From Candidatus Omnitrophota bacterium (GTDB lineage Bacteria > Omnitrophota > Koll11 > Gygaellales > JAHJCI01), in contig JAUXFU010000039.1 in assembly GCA_030622705.1 (NCBI GenBank), forward strand, positions 1 to 7,168: DNA of 7,168 bases. Direction: 5' to 3'. Of the stretch, positions 1 to 6,415 are shown piece after piece. The notes under the pieces are model-generated. The model did no database searches, was not told the origin of the DNA, and was given only the letters and a program-made list of their open reading frames with translations. The position numbers and the translations under genes were made by a program. Each line of letters starts with the position of its first letter. Positions within the stretch are counted from its first letter, which is position 1.

Positions 1-8
1 CTTATTCA

Positions 9-39
9 CAAAAAGAAAAAGTCGCCCAAAAAGAAAAAG
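9..39 (+). repeat. Purine-rich 13-bp direct repeat, possible tail of an upstream gene
   Basis: CAAAAAGAAAAAG occurs twice, at 9-21 and 27-39, with an 18-base period. The period is a multiple of three, so in frame 1 the stretch reads as a lysine-rich tail (HKKKKS then PKKKKN) ending at a TAG at 49-51. This could be the C-terminus of a protein that begins outside the window, or simple low-complexity DNA. Too little is visible to name a gene. Confidence 0.35.
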
Positions 40-67
40 AACTACTACTAGTTTAATTATGAAAACA

Positions 68-109
68 GGACATTTCTACTTTGGTAAAAAGGGGACATTT
101 TAACTTTGG
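68..109. repeat. Two tandem 17-bp repeats resembling an IS terminal region
   Basis: GGACATTTCTACTTTGG (68-84) and GGACATTTTAACTTTGG (93-109) match at 15 of 17 positions and are 25 bases apart, joined by a short A/G-rich spacer. On the minus strand they read CCAAAG...AAATGTCC. Multiple short direct repeats of this kind next to a gene end are typical of the ends of IS21- or IS481-like elements. The repeats are seen directly. The link to an insertion sequence is inference, because no transposase is visible here. They sit just upstream of the guaB3 promoter. Confidence 0.4.
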
Positions 110-132
110 CTTGACATGTTGGTTTTTTGTTG

Positions 133-161
133 TTGACCTTTGTCTTGTTAATTGGTATAAT
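133..161 (+). promoter_or_regulatory. Extended -10 sigma-70-type promoter for guaB3
   Basis: TTGACC (133-138) is separated by 17 bases from a perfect TATAAT (156-161), which is preceded by TGG (153-155), an extended -10 motif. Transcription would begin near 168, leaving a leader of about 18 bases before the ATG at 186. A second TTGACA at 111-116 has no -10 at proper spacing. No terminator is visible between here and the end of dnaE, so this promoter may serve guaB3, the guaA-like gene and dnaE. Confidence 0.75.
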
Positions 162-185
162 TATAAATCTAAAAAGGGAAACGAG

Positions 186-1346
186 ATGGCAGAATGGATA
201 GGAATAGGTAAGAGGGGACGCCGTTGTTACGGCTTTGATGAAATAGCGCTTGTACCGGGTTCTCAAACAATAAATCCTAACGAGGTAAAGAGCTATTTTC
301 GAATAGCAAACTTTACCTTTGAGGTGCCGATATTAGCTGCGGCTATGGATGGCGTAGTGGATGTCCGCTTCGCAATCAAAATGTCTAAACTGGGCGGCAT
401 TGCGGTTTTGAATTTAGATGGTATCCAGACCCGCTATGAAAATCCGGATATCGTATTAAGGGAAATTGCTAAAGCCAATCCTCAGAAAGCAACCAGTCTT
501 GTTCAATCAATATATAACAAGCCGATTAAGGAAAAACTAATTGCAAAGAGGATTAACCAGATAAAATCCGAAAAAGCAACTGCTGTAGTAAGCTGTATTC
601 CTGCGCATGCCCAGAGATTTAACCAAATTGCCTCTGACAACAAAGCAGATATTTTTATAGTGCAATCTACGGTTACGACCGCAAGGCATATCTCTAGTGA
701 ATATAAAACCCTGGATTTATTCCGATTCTGTAAAATGAGCAAAATCCCGGTAATTATAGGCAATTGTGTAACCTACGAAACGACTTTAGAGCTTATGGAA
801 ACCGGATGCTGTGGGCTTCTTATCGGGGTAGGCCCCGGAGCTGCCTGTACTACTCGTGGTGTGTTGGGAATTGGTGTTCCTCAGGTAAGCAGTACTGTTG
901 ACGCAGCAGCAGCGCGCGATTTTTATTATAAAAGAAAAGGTAAATATGTTGCTGTTATTACCGATGGGGGCATGAGCCGCGGCGGAGATATCTGTAAAGC
1001 ATTTGCCTGCGGAGCAGACGGTGTAATGGTTGGTTTTGCTTTTGCGCGGTCAAAGGAAGCTCCGGGCAAAGGATATCATTGGGGAATGGCTACTTCGCAC
1101 GAGAATTTACCCCGCGGTACGCGAATTTACGTTGGCTCAACCGGAGCATTAAAAGAAATACTTTTTGGCCCGGCCAGGGTAGATGACGGTTCTCAGAACC
1201 TTATGGGAGCCCTGCGTACTTCAATGGGATGCTTAGGCGCAAAAAGTATCAGAGAAATGCACGACGTAGAAATTATTATTGCTCCCTCGATTCAAACAGA
1301 GGGGAAGATATTCCAGGTGGCTCAACAAGTAGGGATGGGAAAATGA
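186..1346 (+). CDS. guaB3: GuaB3 family IMP dehydrogenase-related protein
   Basis: This 386-residue protein belongs to the IMP dehydrogenase/GMP reductase TIM-barrel family. It would oxidise IMP to XMP with NAD in the cytoplasm, the committed step to GMP. The N-terminus carries YGFDEIALVPG (15-25), then AMDGVVD (53-59). The catalytic loop GPGAACTTRGVLGIGVPQ spans 216-233, with nucleophile Cys221. The phosphate/substrate loop TDGGMSRGGDI lies near 259-269, and KEAPGKGYHWGMAT near 290-303 is typical of GuaB3. There is no CBS pair, which fits GuaB3 and distinguishes it from most GuaB. From family knowledge, cyanobacterial GuaB3 acts as an IMP dehydrogenase, while the actinobacterial role is unsettled, so the exact reaction here is probable rather than proven. 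The ATG at 186 is chosen because an in-frame ATG at 81 would put the promoter inside the gene, and the family starts near here. AAAGGGAAACGAG gives a weak ribosome site. The stop overlaps the next start (ATGA). Confidence 0.9.
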   Translation: MAEWIGIGKRGRRCYGFDEIALVPGSQTINPNEVKSYFRIANFTFEVPILAAAMDGVVDVRFAIKMSKLGGIAVLNLDGIQTRYENPDIVLREIAKANPQKATSLVQSIYNKPIKEKLIAKRINQIKSEKATAVVSCIPAHAQRFNQIASDNKADIFIVQSTVTTARHISSEYKTLDLFRFCKMSKIPVIIGNCVTYETTLELMETGCCGLLIGVGPGAACTTRGVLGIGVPQVSSTVDAAAARDFYYKRKGKYVAVITDGGMSRGGDICKAFACGADGVMVGFAFARSKEAPGKGYHWGMATSHENLPRGTRIYVGSTGALKEILFGPARVDDGSQNLMGALRTSMGCLGAKSIREMHDVEIIIAPSIQTEGKIFQVAQQVGMGK

Positions 1347-2800
1347 ATAGAGAGTTTATTTTAGTTCTTGATTTTGGTTCAGTGTATACGGAATTACTTG
1401 CCCAGAGAGTCAGGGAAAACCATCTTTTTTCCACGATCGTGCCTTACAACATTTCCGCGAAGGCAATTCAACTACAAAAACCAAAGGGAATTATTTTTTC
1501 TTCAGGTGCGCAAACCTTAAGTGGTAGCAAAAAAGCCCCTTTACCTGATAAGAATATTTTTAAACTTAATATCCCGATTTTAGGTATTGGTTACGGCGCA
1601 GAGATTATTGTGAAACATTTTGGCGGCCAGGTAAAGTCCACAAAGCCGCCGGATCTTCAAAGATGCGAGTTATTCATCGATGATCCGCGCAATCTCTTCT
1701 GGCAGATGCCAAATAATATTACCTGTTGGATGAATTACGCGATTTGCATCAAGAGGCTTCCAAGGGATTTTAAAAAAGTCGCACACACACAGAATAACTC
1801 CTTCGCGGCAGTGACTTGTTTAAGTAAGAAGATTTTCGGGATCGCATTTCATCCAGAGGTTGTTGCTACCCAACGCGGCAGCCAACTCATAGGCAATTTC
1901 CTTTATAAGATTTGCGGTTGTATCGGAACATGGACAATGGATTCTTATATCCGTGAAACCATTAGTGAAATTAAGAAGACAGTAGGCAGCGATAAGGCAG
2001 TTATTAATTTAACGGCAACCCTGGATTCGTCAGTTACCGCCCTGTTGATCAACAAGGCAATCAAAAAAAGATTAAAGTGCATTGTTATTGATGATGGATT
2101 ATTGCGTAAGGATGAAGTAAAACAGTTAAAAAACTTTTTTATCCGTAATTTTAATCTTAATTTATCTTCTGTTGACCGAAGTCAGCGGTTTATACACGGA
2201 TTAAAAGGCGTCACTGATGCGGGGAAAAAGAGAAATGTTATCAATAATTTGTTTATAAAGATTTTTCAGGAACAGATGAAAAAGGTAAAAGGCGTAAAAT
2301 TCCTTGGGGAAGGGATGCTTTATTCAAGGATTAATAAGCCTGCCGCGGGAAATTCACCTTTTAAATTAAAACTTCTTCAGCCGCTTAAGAATCTATTCAA
2401 GGAAGAAGTTAAAGTCCTGGCTAAGGAACTCGGTATACCCGATAATATAATCTTCAGGCAGCCTTTCCCGCGAGAAGGCCTGGCAGTACGTATTATCGGT
2501 GAAGTTAATCCCCTACGGTTAAGGTTGTTGCGCGAAGTTCAAAGTCTCTTGACGGAAGAAATTAAGTCTGCCGGTATTTATGAAGAAATATGGCAATCAT
2601 TTGCAATATTGCTTCCCGTAAAAAATGTTGTTGTTGTACGTTGTATTGCTTCTACGGATGGAATAACCGCCGAATGGGTAAGATTACCTTATGGGCTATT
2701 AGACAGTATTTCCCGACGCATTCTTAGCAAAATAAAAGGAATCAGCCGCGTAGTTTACGATATAAGCTCTCAACCTCCTGTCCCCATTGAATGGGAATAA
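1343..2800 (+). CDS. guaA: Degenerate GMP synthase homologue (probable pseudoenzyme)
   Basis: The 485 residues match glutamine-hydrolysing GMP synthase (XMP + ATP + glutamine to GMP) from end to end; active GuaA is about 510-525. The amidotransferase domain (1-190) keeps DFGSVYTELLAQRVRE (10-25) and FHPEV (169-173), but the nucleophile elbow is GIGYG (81-85), with Gly83 in place of Cys, and the usual SHGD reads NYAI (131-134). The ATP pyrophosphatase domain keeps GTWTMDSYI (195-203) and DDGLLRKDE (250-258), but its P-loop SGGVDSS reads TATLDSS (224-230). The segment between LY (326-327) and QPL (346-348) is about 16 residues short and lacks DVIES and KSHHNVGG. HPFPGPGL is QPFPREGL (373-380). 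A further 12 or so residues, including the GDGRxY motif, are missing near 427-434. The C-terminal end (VVYDISSQPPVPIEWE, 470-485) is well kept. The ATG at 1343 overlaps the guaB3 stop and follows GGGATGGG, so translation is probably coupled. The homology is certain; loss of both activities is a strong inference. Function is unknown: partner or regulator of GuaB3, or a decaying gene. Confidence 0.85.
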   Translation: MNREFILVLDFGSVYTELLAQRVRENHLFSTIVPYNISAKAIQLQKPKGIIFSSGAQTLSGSKKAPLPDKNIFKLNIPILGIGYGAEIIVKHFGGQVKSTKPPDLQRCELFIDDPRNLFWQMPNNITCWMNYAICIKRLPRDFKKVAHTQNNSFAAVTCLSKKIFGIAFHPEVVATQRGSQLIGNFLYKICGCIGTWTMDSYIRETISEIKKTVGSDKAVINLTATLDSSVTALLINKAIKKRLKCIVIDDGLLRKDEVKQLKNFFIRNFNLNLSSVDRSQRFIHGLKGVTDAGKKRNVINNLFIKIFQEQMKKVKGVKFLGEGMLYSRINKPAAGNSPFKLKLLQPLKNLFKEEVKVLAKELGIPDNIIFRQPFPREGLAVRIIGEVNPLRLRLLREVQSLLTEEIKSAGIYEEIWQSFAILLPVKNVVVVRCIASTDGITAEWVRLPYGLLDSISRRILSKIKGISRVVYDISSQPPVPIEWE

Positions 2801-2829
2801 TTTAAAAATACCAAATACGATTTGTAACA

Positions 2830-5800
2830 ATGCCTCACTCTGAGTTTATCCATCTGCATATTCATACTCAATATAGCTTATTGGACGGAGCCTGCCGGAT
2901 TCCACAGCTTTTATCTCTTGCGAAGGAATACAAAATGGATTCGCTGGCAATTACCGATCATGGGAATATGTTTGGGGCATTGGATTTTTATGTCCAGGCG
3001 CAAAAAGCAGGAATTAAACCTATAATCGGATGCGAGTTTTATATCGCGCCGGGCAGTCGCTTGGATAAAACCTCTCGCGGCATCGATGAAGCTGCTTATC
3101 ATTTGGTTCTTTTGGCGCGCGATGAGCAAGGATACCGGAATTTGATAAAGCTCGTATCCTGTGCTTATCTGGAAGGATTCTATTATCGTCCCCGGATTGA
3201 TAAAGAAATTCTTTCAGAATACGCAAAAGGGCTTATTGGATTAAGCGCCTGCCTAAAAGGAGAGATACCTTCTCTGGTTTTGAGAAATCGCTTCAATGAT
3301 GCTTTAAAAGCTGCTGATGATTTTACTCAGATACTTGGCAAAGAGAATTTCTATTTAGAACTACAGGAAAACGGTATTCAGGAGCAGCCAATCGCGAATC
3401 GGGGCTTAATTAAGATTGCCCGGGATCTCTCTTTGGGCCTGGTAGCTACCAACGATGTGCATTATTTACATGCGCAGGATGCCCCTGCTCACGATGCGTT
3501 ACTTTGTATTCAGACCCAGAACACCCTCGATGACCCCAAACGGTTAAGATTTGGTTCCTCGGAGTTTTATTTTAAATCCCCTGAGCAAATGCGGGAACTA
3601 TTTAAGGAAATACCTGAAGCCCTGCGTAATAGCCAGCAGATAGCACGGCGATGTAATCTGGAATTGGACTTTACCGCCGTCCATTTACCCAAATTCGTTC
3701 CTCCGGATCATAAAAACCAGGAAGATTTTCTAAAGGAACTCTGCCTCGACGGCATAAAAAAGAGATTCGGTAACCAGGTAACGGAAATATATCAAGAAAG
3801 ATTAAAGCATGAATTAAAGATTATCAAGGAAAAGGGATTTATTAGTTATTTTTTGATTGTCTGGGATTTTATTCATTACGCAAAGAAAAACGGAATTCCT
3901 ACCGGTCCCGGCCGCGGCTCAGCCGCAGGAAGCCTGGTGAGTTATTTATTAGAGGTTACTGATATCGATCCGATACAATATGGGCTTTTGTTTGAGCGGT
4001 TCCTGAATCCCGAAAGAAAAGAACTGCCGGATATCGATATTGATTTTTGCTATGTAAAACGTCCGGAGGTCATAAAATACGTTACCCAAAAATACGGCCG
4101 GGAAAACGTAGCTCAAATTATCACCTTCGGCACGATGCAGGCCCGCGCGGTCATCAGAGATACAGGCAGGGTAATGGGCATGAGTTACGCGGATGTGGAT
4201 AAAATCGCCAAAATGATACCTCCTGATCCGGGAATAAATTTAAAGCAAGCCATGGAGGCAGAAAGCGAATTAAAGCAGCTTTACAATACCGATGAACAGG
4301 TAAAAAGATTGTTTAATCTTGCTTTACCTTTGGAGGGTTTATTACGTCATGCCTCAGTCCATGCGGCGGGAGTCGTAATTTCCGATGTGGCACTTACGGA
4401 ATATATGCCTTTGTTTAAATCCAGTGATGGACAAATTACCACCGGTTTTAGTATGGATACGCTTAGCAAGATAGGGCTTCTTAAGGTTGACTTTCTGGGC
4501 CTGCGTACTTTAACCGTAATTCAGCAAACAATAAGATTAATTCAGGAAAGAAGTGCGAAATTACTCGATATCGAGACACTCAATTTGAATGACGCAAACA
4601 CATTTAAGCTTTTATGTTCCGCGAAAACAATAGGAATCTTTCAGCTGGAAAGTACGGGGATGCGGGATCTATTAAGAAAATTAGAGCCTGAGCGTTTCGA
4701 AGATTTAATCGCGCTTTTAGCGCTTTATCGACCCGGGCCGATAGGCTCAGGAATGCTTGACGACTTTATAAAACGCCGTCACAAAAAGGTAGTCGTGCGC
4801 TATGACCATAAAAAACTCGAGCCGATATTAAAAGATACCTACGGCATCATCGTTTATCAGGAACAGGTTATGCAAATTGCCTCGCAGCTGGGAGGATTTA
4901 GCCTTGTTTCCGCGGACCGGCTGCGCCGCGCAATGAGTAAAAAGATACCCGAGGTAATGGAAAAAGAAAGGAAAAACTTTATTCTTGGATGCATGGATAA
5001 CGGCATAATGGAATCCATAGCCAGCAAGATATTTAACCTTATGGAGTATTTCTCCGGCTATGGATTTAATCGCAGCCATAGCACCGCATACGCGATAATT
5101 TCCTATCGGACTGCCTATTTAAAGGCAAATTTCCCTGTGGAATTTATGACTGCTTTACTTACCTCTGAACGGGACAATACCGATAAAATTGTTGAATACG
5201 TCAATGAAGCCGTGCGTATGGGTTTGAATATTTTACCACCGGATATAAATGCGAGCGAAGCCGATTTTAGGATAATAGACAACAAAAACATTCGGTTTGG
5301 ACTCCTGGCGATAAAAAATGTGGGCGCGGGCGCAATTGAGTCGATAGTTGAATCCCGGAATAAAGCCGGAGAATTTACGGATTTCAAAGATTTTTGCAGT
5401 CGTGTTGATTTACGATTAGTAAACCGCAAGGTGATTGAAAGCCTGATCAAAGCGGGTGTTTTGGATTCCTTTAGGATAAACCGGGCAACAATGACGGCAA
5501 ATTTAGATAAAGTATTGAATTGGGCTTACCGTGTTCATAAAGAAAGAACAAGCGGGCAATTATCCTTTTTTGATTTAGGAAATACTCAGGACATTTTTAA
5601 GGCAACCGGGGAAACTATTCAAATTAAAGAATGGCCGGAACCGCAGTTGCTTGCTTTTGAAAAAGAGATGCTCGGTTTTTACGTAAGCGGCCATCCTTTG
5701 GCACGTTATGCCAAAGACCTGACACGTTTTCGCTTTTGCTCCATAGACGATTTACAAAATAGACAAAACGGCCAGGAAATAAAGGTTGTGGGGTTAATCG

Positions 5801-6267
5801 TAAAAATTAAACAGACTATGACTCGCGCCAAAAATGAGAAAATGGCAATATTAAAAGTAGAGGATTTAGATGGGATAGTAGAGGCCCTGGTTTTTCCTCG
5901 CACCTACAGCGCAGTCGCTAAGAATATCCAGCCAAATTCAATAGTTCTGATAAAAGGTAAACTAAGCCTGAAAGAAGATACCCCTAAGATTATTGTCGCT
6001 GATTTGGTGTTGTTTGATGACATATATAGCCTGATATCGGGAATTAATATTAACATTTCGGGAATAAGAGAATCTCTGTTTGAAAGCCTTAAACAAAGAC
6101 TCCTTAACTCATCAGGAAGGGTGCCGATATATCTCCATCTGGATACACCAATTCGTTCTCGCGTGCAATTGGTTGTAGGAAAGGAATTTTTTGTAGAACC
6201 TAATGGTCCTTTAATTGATGATATTGAAGGCCTGCTTGGCGAGAATAGGGTTTCTATAGCTCTATAA
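2830..6267 (+). CDS. dnaE: DNA polymerase III alpha subunit (DnaE1 type)
   Basis: This is the replicative C-family polymerase, 1145 residues, the normal full length for DnaE. The N-terminal PHP domain (about 6-280) holds HLHIH (8-12), ITDHGN (41-46), E69, H91, C141 and NDVHY (208-212), so all nine expected metal ligands appear present. The palm shows GPGRGSAAGSL (359-369), the catalytic aspartates of PDIDIDF (D401, D403) and the third, D554, in LKVDFLGL. HASVHAAGVV (507-516) and GYGFNRSHSTAYA (743-755) follow. A helix-hairpin-helix region lies near 800-880. QLSFF (910-914) fits the beta-clamp-binding motif, and an OB fold spans roughly 985-1060. The start at 2830 fits the family, which begins a few residues before HLHxH. 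No Shine-Dalgarno is visible in the 29-base gap after the guaA-like stop. No separate promoter is evident, so it is probably co-transcribed with the two purine genes. The reading frame and catalytic residues are normal. Confidence 0.97.
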   Translation: MPHSEFIHLHIHTQYSLLDGACRIPQLLSLAKEYKMDSLAITDHGNMFGALDFYVQAQKAGIKPIIGCEFYIAPGSRLDKTSRGIDEAAYHLVLLARDEQGYRNLIKLVSCAYLEGFYYRPRIDKEILSEYAKGLIGLSACLKGEIPSLVLRNRFNDALKAADDFTQILGKENFYLELQENGIQEQPIANRGLIKIARDLSLGLVATNDVHYLHAQDAPAHDALLCIQTQNTLDDPKRLRFGSSEFYFKSPEQMRELFKEIPEALRNSQQIARRCNLELDFTAVHLPKFVPPDHKNQEDFLKELCLDGIKKRFGNQVTEIYQERLKHELKIIKEKGFISYFLIVWDFIHYAKKNGIPTGPGRGSAAGSLVSYLLEVTDIDPIQYGLLFERFLNPERKELPDIDIDFCYVKRPEVIKYVTQKYGRENVAQIITFGTMQARAVIRDTGRVMGMSYADVDKIAKMIPPDPGINLKQAMEAESELKQLYNTDEQVKRLFNLALPLEGLLRHASVHAAGVVISDVALTEYMPLFKSSDGQITTGFSMDTLSKIGLLKVDFLGLRTLTVIQQTIRLIQERSAKLLDIETLNLNDANTFKLLCSAKTIGIFQLESTGMRDLLRKLEPERFEDLIALLALYRPGPIGSGMLDDFIKRRHKKVVVRYDHKKLEPILKDTYGIIVYQEQVMQIASQLGGFSLVSADRLRRAMSKKIPEVMEKERKNFILGCMDNGIMESIASKIFNLMEYFSGYGFNRSHSTAYAIISYRTAYLKANFPVEFMTALLTSERDNTDKIVEYVNEAVRMGLNILPPDINASEADFRIIDNKNIRFGLLAIKNVGAGAIESIVESRNKAGEFTDFKDFCSRVDLRLVNRKVIESLIKAGVLDSFRINRATMTANLDKVLNWAYRVHKERTSGQLSFFDLGNTQDIFKATGETIQIKEWPEPQLLAFEKEMLGFYVSGHPLARYAKDLTRFRFCSIDDLQNRQNGQEIKVVGLIVKIKQTMTRAKNEKMAILKVEDLDGIVEALVFPRTYSAVAKNIQPNSIVLIKGKLSLKEDTPKIIVADLVLFDDIYSLISGININISGIRESLFESLKQRLLNSSGRVPIYLHLDTPIRSRVQLVVGKEFFVEPNGPLIDDIEGLLGENRVSIAL

Positions 6268-6315
6268 TCCGGCATTTATTCTTCCTAACTCTCTTCAAGA
6301 GAACCATTTCAAAAA

Positions 6316-6327
6316 GAAAGCGCTTTC
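6316..6327. promoter_or_regulatory. Perfect 12-bp palindrome, LacI/cre-type operator candidate
   Basis: GAAAGCGCTTTC is a perfect palindrome with a central GCGC. It ends one base before the -35 box of the next promoter. Flanking bases add further symmetry (AA on the left, TT on the right, after one mismatched pair). Its core resembles the sites bound by LacI-family regulators, including the CcpA cre sequence. No regulator gene is in the window, so the bound protein is unknown. In RNA it could form only a short stem with no loop and no U-tract, so a terminator is unlikely. Confidence 0.45.
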
Positions 6328-6328
6328 C

Positions 6329-6357
6329 TTGACAAAACCACAAAGTTATGTTATACT
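6329..6357 (+). promoter_or_regulatory. Near-consensus sigma-70 promoter for cvpA
   Basis: TTGACA (6329-6334) is a perfect -35 box. After exactly 17 bases comes TATACT (6352-6357), a one-mismatch -10 box. Transcription is expected to start near 6364, giving a leader of about 50 bases before the ATG at 6416. It opens a new unit after dnaE. The gap 6268-6315 before it shows only a weak short inverted repeat (TCTCTTCAAGAGA) and no convincing terminator. Confidence 0.8.
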
Positions 6358-6364
6358 TGCTAAA

Positions 6365-6381
6365 ATTATATACCATATAAT
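6365..6381. repeat. 7-bp inverted repeat at the predicted cvpA transcription start
   Basis: ATTATAT (6365-6371) and ATATAAT (6375-6381) are perfect inverted copies around ACC. They fall at or just after the predicted start point. They could be an operator or a weak AU hairpin at the very 5' end of the mRNA. All-AT arms arise easily by chance, so the evidence is modest. The right arm contains a TATAAT, but no -35 box lies at the right distance for a second promoter. Confidence 0.35.
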
Positions 6382-6386
6382 GGAGT

Positions 6387-6394
6387 GGAGGTGA
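6387..6394 (+). promoter_or_regulatory. Strong Shine-Dalgarno at unusual distance from the cvpA ATG
   Basis: GGAGGTGA matches the 16S rRNA tail at eight consecutive bases, the strongest such site in the window. The obvious ATG of cvpA is 24 bases beyond the GGAGG core, far more than the usual 5-10. At normal spacing and in frame the only candidate is ATA at 6398, a rare start codon, which would add six residues (the start codon, then VKHFV) before the annotated Met. Confidence 0.6.
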
Positions 6395-6415
6395 AAAATA
6401 GTTAAACATTTTGTT

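Noticed and set aside
40..53. AACTA-CTAC-TAGTT hairpin as a terminator
   Set aside because: The stem has only five mostly A/T pairs and no real T-run follows.
81..185. Upstream in-frame start giving guaB3 35 extra residues
   Set aside because: The extension spans the extended -10 promoter, reads as hydrophobic residues not found in the family, and the ATG at 186 matches the usual N-terminus.
57..266. Minus-strand 69-codon open frame at the left edge
   Set aside because: It crosses the repeats, the promoter and the guaB3 start, has no recognisable domain and no ribosome site.
1229..1342. N-terminal extension of the guaA-like gene inside guaB3
   Set aside because: It overlaps a conserved guaB3 coding region in another frame, is rich in Arg and Asn without family similarity, and the ATG at 1343 fits the GuaA start and the coupling overlap.
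6286..6302. TCTCTTCAAGAGA inverted repeat after dnaE as a terminator
   Set aside because: With a realistic loop the stem is only about four pairs, and no T-tract follows.
6376..6381. Second TATAAT as another cvpA promoter
   Set aside because: No -35-like hexamer lies 16-18 bases upstream; the TTGACA / TATACT pair explains the region better.
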